Assembly (NCBI RefSeq): GCF_023278365.1
Contig: NZ_CP075338.1
Span: forward strand, 930,001-994,000
Reading direction: 5' to 3'
DNA length: 64,000 nucleotides
Origin: Epilithonimonas zeae
Lineage (GTDB): Bacteria > Bacteroidota > Bacteroidia > Flavobacteriales > Weeksellaceae
The notes under the pieces are model-generated. The model ran no database searches. It saw only the letters and a program-made list of their open reading frames with translations, and was not told where the DNA came from. The position numbers were made by a program, and so were the translations under genes. Shown in pieces: positions 42,733-51,718 of this stretch (the first letter of the stretch is position 1; each line of letters begins with the position of its first letter).

Positions 42733-43398
42733 ATGAAAAACCTTATCAATCCGGAAACACTTAACTTCCTTTCCACACTAGAAATCAATAACAACAGAGA
42801 GTGGTTTAATGAGAACAAACAGCTTTATCTGAAGGCCAAAGAGAATGTTGAAAATGTGGTGAATGAAATTATTTCAGGTGTTTCAGAATTCGATAAAAGC
42901 GTGGAAAGACTGGAAGCTAAGAATTGTATTTTCAGAATTTACAAAGACACCAGATTTTCTAAAGATAAAACGCCCTACAAAACCAATATCGGAGCTTCTT
43001 TGGTAGAAAAAGGTCCAAAAACTTTGAATCACGCAGGCTACTATGTTCATTTAGAGCCTGGAAAATCTTTCCTAGCCGGGGGCGTTTATATGACTGAACC
43101 AAAAAATCTGAAAACCATCCGTGAAAAAATAAGTTCTGAAGGCGAAAATTTTCTGAAAATTCTCAACAAAAAATCGTTCAAAGATAATCTGGAGTTACGA
43201 GGCGATAGATTGGTAAAAGTGCCACAAGGTTTTGATAAGGAAAATCCTATGGGCGATTATCTCAAATTCAAACAATTTACGGTATTTCATCCGCTTTCTG
43301 ACGAAGCTATTTTGGATGGAAACTTTGTAAAGAATACTGTCAAAGTTTTTAAAGAAATCTATCCTTTCAATCAGTTTTTGAATGACGCAATTCAATAA
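42733..43398 (+). CDS. DUF2461 domain-containing protein
   Basis: This 221-residue protein carries DUF2461 features: LNFLSTLEINNNREWFNENKQLY (about 10-32, quoted in part), a central FRIYKDTRFSKDKTPYKTN block near residue 75, and GYYVHLEPGKSFLAGGVYMTEP. Its function is unknown. It is cytosolic. A small membrane protein and a nitronate monooxygenase gene follow closely, so they may form an operon. Confidence 0.85.
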   Translation: MKNLINPETLNFLSTLEINNNREWFNENKQLYLKAKENVENVVNEIISGVSEFDKSVERLEAKNCIFRIYKDTRFSKDKTPYKTNIGASLVEKGPKTLNHAGYYVHLEPGKSFLAGGVYMTEPKNLKTIREKISSEGENFLKILNKKSFKDNLELRGDRLVKVPQGFDKENPMGDYLKFKQFTVFHPLSDEAILDGNFVKNTVKVFKEIYPFNQFLNDAIQ

Positions 43399-43402
43399 TC
43401 GG

Positions 43403-43846
43403 ATGGGAAAAATTGTATTTAAATTTTGGATAATTAATGTTCTGATAAGTCTCGTTTTATTTGTGGCTTACCGAATCATTATTTCTGAAACAGAAACAGA
43501 CGATAAAACTTGGTTGGGCTGGCTGTTGGAAATTTTAAAAGTATTGACGAGCTTAGGTTTTTCTTTGATTTATCTGGGCGCAATGGTTATTTGTTCATTA
43601 TCAATTTTTTTGAATCTGAATAAAAACATCAGAAACAATTTCTATTATTCACTATTAACATTTGTGGGACTGGCTTCTCTTTTTACTGCTTATTGGCTGG
43701 TCATCGTAATTGCAGAAAATTTCATTCAAAATGAAAATCCATTGATACTATTCTTAATATTTTGCATCGCATACGTCATCCTTTCAGCAATCGAATTTAA
43801 AATATTCAGAAAGAAAATAAATCAATCCAATGAATTGGGAAAATGA
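43403..43846 (+). CDS. Small four-helix membrane protein, unrecognised
   Basis: This 147-residue protein has four hydrophobic segments (about 5-27, 45-66, 78-100, 110-130) and a Lys/Asn-rich tail. The ATG at 43403, just after the DUF2461 stop, was chosen over one that overlaps that gene. Its end overlaps the next gene by 17 bp, indicating co-transcription. No family was recognised. Confidence 0.65.
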   Translation: MGKIVFKFWIINVLISLVLFVAYRIIISETETDDKTWLGWLLEILKVLTSLGFSLIYLGAMVICSLSIFLNLNKNIRNNFYYSLLTFVGLASLFTAYWLVIVIAENFIQNENPLILFLIFCIAYVILSAIEFKIFRKKINQSNELGK

Positions 43847-44890
43847 ATTAACTCAAAAATTAGGAGTCGGCTACCCTATTATACAAGCACCAATGTTTGG
43901 TGTTACAACTCAGGAAATGGTTGCTGCAGCTTCAAAGGCAGATTGTTTAGGGTCTTTGGCTTTAGCAGATTTGAACACAGAACAATGTTTAGAATTAATT
44001 AAAAAGACAAAGCAATTAACGGACAAAGCTTTTGCTGTTAATATTTTTGTCACGAGATTCCGGAAGTTACAGATGAACTGAGAGAGAAATATTCTAAAAC
44101 CAAAACTTTTTTAGAAGAATTAGCCAAACAAAATCAAATCAAGGTTAATCTTCCAGAAATTGATGAAATCCAGGTTAATTCTTATCACGAACAACTTGAT
44201 GTGATCATTTCTGAAAACTGTAAAATCCTAAGTTTCACATTTGGAAATCTGGATCAGCAAAGCATTGAGAGATTAAAAAACAACGGAACAATTCTTATAG
44301 GAACCTGTACTTCTGTGAATGAAGCTTTGATTTTGGAACAATCAGGAATTGATATTATTTGTGTTCAAGGGATTGAAGCTGGCGGACATAGAGGAAGTTT
44401 TACTAATGAAAATATTCCGCAGATTGGTGGCTTATCTCTTTTATCACAAGTCCGCGATTCTGTAAAAGTCCCAATCATTTTTGCGGGCGGAATTTATAAT
44501 GCGAGAACACTTTTAGCTGTAAAAACTTTGGGCGCAGAAGGATTTCAAATCGGAAGTCTGTTATTAAATTCTGAAGAAAGCGCTTTGAAAGATTTTGAAA
44601 AACTACGATTAAAAAAGCTGAAAGAAGGTGAAATTACTTTGACCAAAAGCTTCTCCGGAAGATATGCCAGAGGAATCAGAAACACATTTGTAGAAGAAGT
44701 AGAAAATACAGATTTTATACTTCCCTATCCTTATCAGAATAAATTGACAGGTGAACTTCGAAAAGCGGCGAGAATTCAAAATAATTCAGAATTTGTAAAT
44801 CTTTGGACAGGACAATCGATTAGTGAACTGAATGAAGGATCTACAACTGAGATTCTGGGGAATCTGATTGAAGAAGTCGAGAAAAATTAA
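43830..44890 (+). pseudogene. Nitronate monooxygenase, frameshifted
   Basis: The gene reads in two frames. 43830-44081 gives the N-terminal FMN barrel (LGVGYPIIQAPMFGVTTQEMVAAAS). The rest, including CVQGIEAGGHRGSF, VPIIFAGGIYNARTLL and LGAEGFQIGSLLL, is open in the next frame to 44890. A single missing base near 44054, where GTCACGAG probably was GTNCACGAG, would restore a continuous protein of about 353 residues through FVHEIPEVTDELREKYSK. The joined product would be a typical FMN-dependent nitroalkane-oxidising 2-nitropropane dioxygenase. It could be a real recent mutation or a sequence error. Confidence 0.8.
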
Positions 44891-44898
44891 AAACAGAA

Positions 44899-45407
44899 AT
44901 GGTCAAGCTGGAATTCAAAGCCTTAACCCGAAGAGAATACAGAATTGCAATTATAATGATTGTATTGGCTATTATAATTCCCGCTTTCCTATTATGTGGT
45001 TTGTTGTTATCAATAACCTCAACATAATTCTTATAAGTATTTTGGGAGTTTTAGGAATCAGCTCGTTTTTCATTTTGGCTTTAATTGTCAGTAAAACGCT
45101 TGCTAAGAAATATGAATTGACTTTTAAAGAAATAGAATTAATCATTAAGTCCGACAAAACCGAAGTAATCAATTATTCTGAAATCAATTTCATAAGAATC
45201 CATAATAATACAGATTATTCCAAAATTATCATCTATAAAAAAAGATGAATCGAACTTTAAGTTATTCGTTGGGATAGCGAACATTTTAACAATAAAAACA
45301 TTCTCGAACCTGCAAATATTTTAGACATTACTTTGGAGAAGAAATTCAGTAAAGAAATAACTAAACGAAAAGATATTGATGTAATTATCTATAAAACTGA
45401 TGTATAA
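44899..45407 (+). pseudogene. Decayed membrane protein gene, at least two frameshifts
   Basis: The ATG at 44899 opens a frame for a membrane helix (RIAIIMIVLAIIIPAFLLCG) that stops at 45027. The next frame continues with a second helix (ISILGVLGISSFFILALIVS) and a beta-like segment to 45248. After an A7 run at 45237-45243 other frames continue (KDESNFKLFVGIANI, then LDITLEKKFSKEITKR) to the TAA at 45405. Together this would be one protein of about 165 residues with two membrane helices and a PH-like C-terminal part. No family name can be given. Confidence 0.55.
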
Positions 45408-45422
45408 TCTGATTCTTACAAC

Positions 45423-46043
45423 ATGAAAGAAAAATTTAACAATCTTATAAATGGAGTCGTAAAACCACTTTTGAGATCCAATGGTTTTTCAAAAAAAGGC
45501 TTGGATTTTCTTAAAAAGAAAGATGATTTGATTTTCATAATTAATTTTCAAAAAAGCCATGGCAATTCTTTTGACGAGATCAAATTCTATATCAATTGCG
45601 GAATCCATTCAACTACAATAGATCAAATTATTGGACGAAAAGAAACTTCAGATCCCAAAGAATATGAATGTCATTTCAGATCCAGAATTTCGTCAATAAT
45701 CCAATCAGGAGCAGACAGATATTCTATTTTGAAAGAAACTGATTTGGAAATTTTAGCTGAAAACATCAGTTCAGACTTAAAAGCAGTTATCAATCTATTT
45801 GACTCGATAAAAAATACCGACGATTTGACAAATCTGATGATTGCTAAAAATGGCTTGAATAATTATGAAGAATTGTTTGAATTCTTACTTTTAACGGATA
45901 ATTGGAAAGAATTAAAACGTTATATACAAAAGCTGTTCTCAACTTTTGGCCAGGAACAGCGTTGGACAATCTTTCAAAATAATTTATCTAATATTTTGCT
46001 GAAACATAACAGAAGAGAAACGATTTCGGATCTGTTAAAATAA
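45423..46043 (+). CDS. DUF4304 domain-containing protein
   Basis: This 206-residue protein has DUF4304 features in its first 130 residues: VVKPLLRSNGFSKKGLDFLKKKDDLIFIINFQKS (quoted in two parts here: VVKPLLRSNGFSKKG and LIFIINFQKS) and the FYINCGIHS strand. The rest is helical (LFEFLLLTDNWKELKRYI). Its function is unknown; the family is often found as single genes in Gram-negatives and Firmicutes. It lies after the decayed gene and is convergent with the antiporter. Confidence 0.75.
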   Translation: MKEKFNNLINGVVKPLLRSNGFSKKGLDFLKKKDDLIFIINFQKSHGNSFDEIKFYINCGIHSTTIDQIIGRKETSDPKEYECHFRSRISSIIQSGADRYSILKETDLEILAENISSDLKAVINLFDSIKNTDDLTNLMIAKNGLNNYEELFEFLLLTDNWKELKRYIQKLFSTFGQEQRWTIFQNNLSNILLKHNRRETISDLLK

Positions 46044-46065
46044 ATTCAAAAAGAATTTCAGTCTT

Positions 46066-48189
46066 TTACCCGAAAATCTTCTTGATAACATTACCAATTT
46101 CCATAAAATCGTCGTGATTTCCAACAGAACGTTTCTCCAAATTGCTGTTATCAAATTCTGAAAACGGAAAGACAAGCAAGTAGTTTTTGTCATTCACATA
46201 TTTATTCAGAAGTTCCGGAATCAACCTCATTTGCGGGATGTAAGATTTCATTCCTCTTTTCGCCATCATTATAATGATTGCTTCATCCTGTTTCAGTTGC
46301 GAAGCTATTGTTTCACCATCTTTCCAGGATTTTGTTGCAATAAACTCCGCTTCGATGGTTGCTTTTTTACTGATACGTTTTAGGATTTCCAGAATTCTCT
46401 CTGGTGCATAAAAAGTCATTGTCGCTCCGGAATTACGAGCAATGTTCCAAACTCTGAGCAAAGCGTGGAAAAACCCAGCTTCTTTTTGCGCATTTTCAGG
46501 AATCATCACTGCATATTTTTTAATTGTTGATAAAGGCTGAGCAGTGTGATAAATGAGTGTATTGACATTATCGTTTTGCAAATAACCGTTATACAGATTG
46601 TAAGCAAAAGAAGGCGTGAATCCTTTATCCTCGTCCAGACTGATAATCAGGTCGGTGATATTTTGTTCCTTTATAACATTCTTGATTCCGTTGATCACAT
46701 CATTATCATAACGTTTTAGAGACTGAAGTTTAACATCAGCCGCCGCTGCCGCAGTTGTAGCGTGATGCAAAAGTTTCTCTGCATTTTTGATAGAAGATTC
46801 ATTTTTATCTTCATTAATAATATTGAGTCCAAATAAATGTTCTGTGTTAGAATGCGCTTTGATCAGAATCCCAAGATTGACCATTCTGTCAACTGTAGCT
46901 TCGTAATTAAGAGCCAGTAATATATTTTCCTGCTCGTGGCTGTTTCCGGAAACAGTTTCTTCGTTGTCTTTATCCGCAATCTGCTGTGCATTGGACATCG
47001 AAATAAAAGACGAAATAGTACACGAAATCAGAATCAAAAGAATACTTCCGTTCAAGACGTGTTCGTTTAAAAGTCTTATGGGTTCTCCGGTTTCGGTTTC
47101 GGAAAGGATGATGTTATAACCTACCATTACAGAAGCTAATGTTGCCGCCGCCGAAGCAGAACTCAATCCGAAAATCAATTTGCCCTCTTCTTTTGAAAGC
47201 CTGAAAGTTTTTTGTGTCGCAATGGCAGAAAGATATTTTCCACCAATAGATGCTACCAGCATAATTCCCGCAACTTCGAGTGTTTCCCAGCTTTTGAAAA
47301 AGACTTTAAAATCGATAAGCATCCCAACACTGATCAGGAAAAACGGAATAAAAATCGCATTTCCTACAAACTCAACTCTATTCATCAAAGAAGAGGTATG
47401 CGGAATCAATCTGTTCAAAGCCAAACCTGCAAAGAAAGCTCCGATAATAGCTTCTACTCCGGCTAGCTCAGCCAACAAGGCCGCAAGATAAATCATCACT
47501 AAGACAAAAATATACTGTGATATCTTATCCTCAACTTTTTTGAAAAACCATCTTCCAATAATCGGAAACACCACCAAAACAATCAATCCAAAAATAATGA
47601 ATGATAAAGACAGCCTAACCCAGAACTCGGTTCCGACATCTCCTTGTGACATCCCGACAATAATCGCTAAAACCAATAATGCGAGAACATCCGTAATCAT
47701 CGTACCACCAACCGTAATGTTCACAGCTAGATTTTTGGCAATTCCCATTTTACTTACCAGCGGATACGCAATAAGGGTATGAGAAGAGAAAAGGCTGGCA
47801 AAAAGTACCGATGTTAATATCGAAAAATCCAGAATATAATAGGCGCCCAGATAGCCCAAAACAAAAGGAACAACAAATGTGTAGATACCAAATGTCAAAC
47901 TCTTCCATTTGTTTCTCTTGAAATCACCCATATCAATTTCCAGTCCTGCCAGAAACATAATATAAAGCAATCCTGTTGTTCCGGTGACTACAATACTGCT
48001 GTCCCTCGCCAGAACATTGAAACCATTCGGACCAATGACCGCACCAGCGATAATAAGACCTAAGAGATGTGGTACTTTGATTTTGTTTAACAAAAGCGGT
48101 GCAGCAAGAATAATAATCAGCACCAACAGGAACTTGAGAACCGGATCTTCGATAGGAAGTTCCAGATTATGAATACTCAGTAAAATCAT
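46066..48189 (-). CDS. CPA2-family cation:proton antiporter with C-terminal cytosolic domain
   Basis: This 707-residue inner-membrane protein has an N-terminal Na+/H+-exchanger domain of about twelve helices (residues 10-410). Diagnostic segments are KVPHLLGLIIAGAVIGPNGFN, MFLAGLEIDM, FSSHTLIAYPLVSKMGI and AFFAGLALNRLIP. The C-terminal 290 residues are soluble and contain universal-stress-like repeats (ALNYEATVDRMVNLGILIKAHSN). It exchanges Na+ or K+ for protons; the ion is not determinable here. It lies 6 bp downstream of a small lipoprotein gene on the same strand. Confidence 0.88.
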   Translation of the reverse strand: MILLSIHNLELPIEDPVLKFLLVLIIILAAPLLLNKIKVPHLLGLIIAGAVIGPNGFNVLARDSSIVVTGTTGLLYIMFLAGLEIDMGDFKRNKWKSLTFGIYTFVVPFVLGYLGAYYILDFSILTSVLFASLFSSHTLIAYPLVSKMGIAKNLAVNITVGGTMITDVLALLVLAIIVGMSQGDVGTEFWVRLSLSFIIFGLIVLVVFPIIGRWFFKKVEDKISQYIFVLVMIYLAALLAELAGVEAIIGAFFAGLALNRLIPHTSSLMNRVEFVGNAIFIPFFLISVGMLIDFKVFFKSWETLEVAGIMLVASIGGKYLSAIATQKTFRLSKEEGKLIFGLSSASAAATLASVMVGYNIILSETETGEPIRLLNEHVLNGSILLILISCTISSFISMSNAQQIADKDNEETVSGNSHEQENILLALNYEATVDRMVNLGILIKAHSNTEHLFGLNIINEDKNESSIKNAEKLLHHATTAAAAADVKLQSLKRYDNDVINGIKNVIKEQNITDLIISLDEDKGFTPSFAYNLYNGYLQNDNVNTLIYHTAQPLSTIKKYAVMIPENAQKEAGFFHALLRVWNIARNSGATMTFYAPERILEILKRISKKATIEAEFIATKSWKDGETIASQLKQDEAIIIMMAKRGMKSYIPQMRLIPELLNKYVNDKNYLLVFPFSEFDNSNLEKRSVGNHDDFMEIGNVIKKIFG

Positions 48190-48195
48190 ATGTGT

Positions 48196-48759
48196 TTATT
48201 TTTTTGAGCGAACAAGCTCTACAGAGAACTTGGCAATACAATTATCAACGGATATTGTTCTGACACCTCTCATTTTATTGGAGGAGAAATCATTCAGCAA
48301 AACATTCATCTCCACTTTCTTTTTGGCGGTTGAGTCTGTTTTGAAATTAAGCTTGACCTCATTGTTTTCAAACTTACCATTATAGAGCCTGACCAAGTTA
48401 TTATTGTTGATAATTTTGGTAAATAATTGAGTAGAATCGCTGTCAAATTCCCAGACATCAGTTCTTTGATCGCCAACCACATAATCACTACAATTGGATT
48501 CTGTACAAACCACTTTTCCGGTCCACGAGCCAATGATCTCATCTGGCCATTGGGCAATAATCTGTATAGAATCTGTAACGGGTTTTGCGAAGATACTGTC
48601 TCTCATTTTCAGAAGAGATTGATATTCGGATTCCTTTAGTGCAAAAGATTTTTCTTTATCCAAAAGCTGCTGCTCTCTTTCTGAGAGTTCCTTTGCCTTA
48701 TCTTTATCATCGCAGCTAAAGCATAGCATAAAACTTAATAATAGTATAAAATATCTCAT
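48196..48759 (-). CDS. Small lipoprotein with coiled coil, unrecognised
   Basis: This 187-residue protein has a lipobox (MLCFSCDD, Cys16), then a charged coiled coil (ELSEREQQLLDKEKSFALKE, about 23-42). A beta-rich domain follows (IIGSWTGKVVCTESNCSDYV, then VWEFDSDSTQLFTKII). The second part resembles small lipocalin-like lipoprotein domains that begin with a GSWTG turn. It is co-directional and nearly contiguous with the antiporter gene. Confidence 0.65.
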   Translation of the reverse strand: MRYFILLLSFMLCFSCDDKDKAKELSEREQQLLDKEKSFALKESEYQSLLKMRDSIFAKPVTDSIQIIAQWPDEIIGSWTGKVVCTESNCSDYVVGDQRTDVWEFDSDSTQLFTKIINNNNLVRLYNGKFENNEVKLNFKTDSTAKKKVEMNVLLNDFSSNKMRGVRTISVDNCIAKFSVELVRSKK

Positions 48760-48808
48760 AAGCGTTTATTAATCTAAAATATAAGGAGAATTGCTTTAAA
48801 ATGGTATT

Positions 48809-49579
48809 TTAAGAAAGAGCACTTTCAGTTTCCTTGAAAAAATAAGGTCGCAGGATATCTTCAAAATTATAAAGACCATTTGATTTATCCCTTATATTCT
48901 TCGCTACAAACAATGCGCCAGTCCCGAAAGCTTCCCGAGAAATAGACTCGTGAACCAAACGCACCGTCTGGAAAGGAAATCCAAAAATAACTTCGTGTTT
49001 ACCTACAATACCTCCTGCTCGCACAGAATTAATATTTTCAGCTTCGATATCAAGCGTCTCAGCAATTTTCATCGCAGTTCCAGAGACACCTTCTTTAGCT
49101 TTAAAATGTTCCTCAATCACTTCTATATCTACATCCGGTGCGAGATCTTTTAAAAGAGATGATGCAAACAGCAGATAATTGACACCCAAAGTAATATTGG
49201 GAGACCAGAAAACCACTGTTTTTTTTGATAATTTTTTCAACAGCGCTTTTTCTTCATCGCTGTAATGTGAAATAGCTGAGATAATTTTAATCCCTCTGCC
49301 AGAAACTGTTTTACCATAATCGTGGATATTTTCTGTTGTCGAAAAATCGATGATGACATCTACAGGATACTGATCCAGCAAATCATCAATACTTGTATTT
49401 TGTTTAGATATAATCAATGCTTTATCGGGAGAAGAAACACCTAAAAAATCTTTGGCAGTCATATGATCCATTGTTTTACTGTTTTTAAAAACCCATTCCA
49501 GTGAAAAATCAGGATGTTGCAAAATAACTTTAGCGACTGATTTTCCGGCTTTACCGAAGCCCATTAAACCTACTTTCAT
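48809..49579 (-). CDS. DapB-like dihydrodipicolinate reductase homologue
   Basis: This 256-residue protein has the DapB layout: nucleotide loop MKVGLMGFGKAGKSVA (1-16), DVIIDFSTTEN (74-84), SPNITLGVNYL (126-136) and VIEEHFKAKEGVSGTAMKIAE (154-174, with His158 and SGTA 166-169). The usual catalytic stretch HHxxKxDAPSGTA is altered (HFKAKEGVSGTA, no Pro and no second His). It may therefore be a specialised paralogue and not the main lysine/DAP-pathway enzyme. It is a single gene next to the mobile scar at 49620. Confidence 0.72.
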   Translation of the reverse strand: MKVGLMGFGKAGKSVAKVILQHPDFSLEWVFKNSKTMDHMTAKDFLGVSSPDKALIISKQNTSIDDLLDQYPVDVIIDFSTTENIHDYGKTVSGRGIKIISAISHYSDEEKALLKKLSKKTVVFWSPNITLGVNYLLFASSLLKDLAPDVDIEVIEEHFKAKEGVSGTAMKIAETLDIEAENINSVRAGGIVGKHEVIFGFPFQTVRLVHESISREAFGTGALFVAKNIRDKSNGLYNFEDILRPYFFKETESALS

Positions 49580-49619
49580 AATATCTTTTTTTAAGTTAAT
49601 TAATTTTCAAATAGTGTAT

Positions 49620-49922
49620 GGATGTACTAATTTAGCTTCCAGTTAAAGTTAAGCATAAAACCTTAATTTTAACCTATGAAAGGAGAGCGAAAAATCTACG
49701 ATCCTGCTTTTAAAACCAAAGCTGTTGAGCTAAGCAAAGAACGAACTAATGTGTCAGAACTCGCAAGGGAGCTGGGAATCGCAGTCACGCTGCTTTACAA
49801 ATGGCGTAAGGAGTACGAAGAATTTGGAGAAAGAAGTTTTCCAGGGAATGGAAAACTGAAACTGACACCCGAACAGGAAAAGATTCATGAGCTGGAAAAA
49901 AAGTTGAAGGATGCAGAATTAG
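49620..49922 (+). mobile_element. Left part of an interrupted IS3-family element
   Basis: It starts with the IS terminal sequence TGGATGTACTAATTTAGC and TTCCAGTTAAAGTTAAGC, the same end as the complete copy carries at 51184. It runs to 49922, where the complete copy begins in the opposite orientation. The matching right part is 51185-51718. About 425 bp of the original element between the two parts is missing. Confidence 0.85.
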
Positions 49923-49951
49923 TGGATATGCAAACAAAATTTCCAGTATAA
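49676..49951 (+). pseudogene. Truncated IS3 OrfA (helix-turn-helix subunit)
   Basis: The first 82 codons match the intact OrfA at 50828-51127 except Ile for Val at residue 36 (ELGIAVTLLY). The reading frame then runs into the end of the inserted IS and adds DMQTKFPV before a stop. It carries the HTH ELARELGIAVTLLYKWRKE. It is not expected to be functional. Confidence 0.88.
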
Positions 49952-49952
49952 G

Positions 49953-50780
49953 TTAAGCTACATTTTGATAAATTTTGTTTTGATTGTTAAACTCTTCAAT
50001 AGTTTGATAATTCAAGGCACTGTGGCGTCTTTTTTTGTTGTACCATATTTCAATATATTCAAATATTTCCAGCTCCATTTTTTCTTTTGTAATAAGCTTG
50101 TTTCCATAAATCAGTTCTGTTTTCAAAGATTTGAAAAAGCTCTCTGCCACAGCGTTATCCCAACAATTTCCTCTCCGGCTCATGCTTCTTGTAACTCCAT
50201 AAAATTCCAGAGTATTTGCAAATTTTCTGCTTGCATATTGAACGCCTCTGTCGCTATGAAAAATTAGACTTTCCCCTATTTTTCTGTTTTTGACAGCCAT
50301 TTTCCAGGCAGAAAGACTTGTCTCTTCGGTGCTCATTCCGTTGCTTAAACTCCATCCAATGATTTTCCGATCATACAAATCAATCACTGTTGTCAAGTAC
50401 AAAAATCCTTCTTTGGTTTGAATGTAGGTAATATCAGAAACCCAAACTTGCGCAGGTTTTTCGGCTATAAAATTCCTGTCCAGCACATTTTCTACCACCA
50501 AATAATTGTGTTTAGAGTTTGTAGTCACTTTAAATTTCTTGCTCAGTTTACTTCGCAGTCCAAGCTCTTTCATATATTTAGCCACTGTGACTCGGGATAT
50601 TTTGTAACCCAAGGAATTTAGCTCAGACGTAATCCTAGGGCTGCCATAGCGCTGTTTTGATGAAAAATATATTGAAGTGATTTGCTGTTTTATTTTTTCC
50701 TTCAAAAGCAATTTCTTGCTGCAAGGCCTGTTTTTCCATTTGTAATAACCACTGGAACATAGTTTTAAAACATTGCACAT
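49953..50780 (-). CDS. IS3-family transposase OrfB (DDE integrase)
   Basis: This 275-residue catalytic subunit has an rve/DDE core with Asp116 (WVSDITYI), Asp177 (FHSDRGVQY) and Glu213 (WDNAVAESFFKSLKTE), giving the DD(35)E spacing. An HTH_21-like region with RYGSPRITSEL lies near 44-54. The frame stays open upstream of the first ATG to the A7 run at 50861-50867, so the true product is probably the OrfAB fusion made by -1 frameshifting. It appears intact. Confidence 0.93.
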   Translation of the reverse strand: MCNVLKLCSSGYYKWKNRPCSKKLLLKEKIKQQITSIYFSSKQRYGSPRITSELNSLGYKISRVTVAKYMKELGLRSKLSKKFKVTTNSKHNYLVVENVLDRNFIAEKPAQVWVSDITYIQTKEGFLYLTTVIDLYDRKIIGWSLSNGMSTEETSLSAWKMAVKNRKIGESLIFHSDRGVQYASRKFANTLEFYGVTRSMSRRGNCWDNAVAESFFKSLKTELIYGNKLITKEKMELEIFEYIEIWYNKKRRHSALNYQTIEEFNNQNKIYQNVA

Positions 50781-50827
50781 CTTTTCAATCGGGAAAATAG
50801 ATTCATTATTTTTTATGAATTTATATT

Positions 50828-51127
50828 TCAGCGACCGCTCTTGGAGAAGATGCCGATTGCTTTTTTTAATATATCTCGTTCTAATTCTGCATCCTTCAAC
50901 TTTTTTTCCAGCTCATGAATCTTTTCCTGTTCGGGTGTCAGTTTCAGTTTTCCATTCCCTGGAAAACTTCTTTCTCCAAATTCTTCGTACTCCTTACGCC
51001 ATTTGTAAAGCAGCGTGACTGCGACTCCCAGCTCCCTTGCGAGTTCTGACACATTAGTTCGTTCTTTGCTTAGCTCAACAGCTTTGGTTTTAAAAGCAGG
51101 ATCGTAGATTTTTCGCTCTCCTTTCAT
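50828..51127 (-). CDS. IS3-family transposase OrfA
   Basis: This 99-residue protein has a helix-turn-helix (NVSELARELGVAVTLLYKW, about 22-40) and a C-terminal leucine-zipper-like helix (EQEKIHELEKKLKDAELERD). It binds the IS ends. The A7 run near its 3' end (50861-50867) allows the ribosome to slip to the OrfB frame. Confidence 0.93.
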   Translation of the reverse strand: MKGERKIYDPAFKTKAVELSKERTNVSELARELGVAVTLLYKWRKEYEEFGERSFPGNGKLKLTPEQEKIHELEKKLKDAELERDILKKAIGIFSKSGR

Positions 51128-51184
51128 AGGTTAAAATTAAGGTTTTATGCTTAACTTTAACTGGAAGCTAAATTAGTACATCCA

Positions 51185-51688
51185 CCTGCGCAAGTTTGGG
51201 TTTCTGATATTACCTACATTCAAACCAAAGAAGGATTTTTGTACTTGACAACAGTGATTGATTTGTATGATCGGAAAATCATTGGATGGAGTTTAAGCAA
51301 CGGAATGAGCACCGAAGAGACAAGTCTTTCTGCCTGGAAAATGGCTGTCAAAAACAGAAAAATAGGGGAAAGTCTAATTTTTCATAGCGACAGAGGCGTT
51401 CAATATGCAAGCAGAAAATTTGCAAATACTCTGGAATTTTATGGAGTTACAAGAAGCATGAGCCGGAGAGGAAATTGTTGGGATAACGCTGTGGCAGAGA
51501 GCTTTTTCAAATCTTTGAAAACAGAACTGATTTATGGAAACAAGCTTATTACAAAAGAAAAAATGGAGCTGGAAATATTTGAATATATTGAAATATGGTA
51601 CAACAAAAAAAGACGCCACAGTGCCTTGAATTATCAAACTATTGAAGAGTTTAACAATCAAAACAAAATTTATCAAAATGTAGCTTAA
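51185..51688 (+). pseudogene. 3' remnant of IS3 OrfB
   Basis: It encodes OrfB residues 109-275, including all three acidic catalytic residues but not the N-terminal DNA-binding part. Over the overlap it is identical to the intact OrfB at 49953-50780, indicating a very recent event. Confidence 0.9.
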
Positions 51689-51718
51689 CTTATACTGGAA
51701 ATTTTGTTTGCATATCCA
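51185..51718 (+). mobile_element. Right part of the interrupted IS3-family element
   Basis: It resumes at CCTGCGCAAGTTTGGG, codon 109 of OrfB, and continues to the other IS end TTTGTTTGCATATCCA at 51718. It is in the same orientation as 49620-49922. The flanks of the composite (gta before 49620, cat after 51718) show no target duplication. Confidence 0.85.

Larger units (their letters stand above)
49923..51184 (-). mobile_element. Complete IS3-family insertion sequence, inverted inside another copy
   Basis: This 1262-bp element reads leftward. Its ends are TGGATGTACTAATTTAGC... (at 51184) and TGGATATGCAAACAAAAT... (at 49923). These share TGGAT at the tips and TTCCAGT..AAGTTAAGC inside, as imperfect terminal inverted repeats. 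It encodes OrfA and OrfB, with an A7 slippery run for -1 frameshifting. No target duplication is seen at its borders. Confidence 0.9.

Noticed and set aside
44868-45248. 126-codon ORF starting inside the nitronate monooxygenase end
   Set aside because: Its first 50 residues are out-of-frame readings of other sequence. The second half is part of the frameshifted membrane protein starting at 44899.
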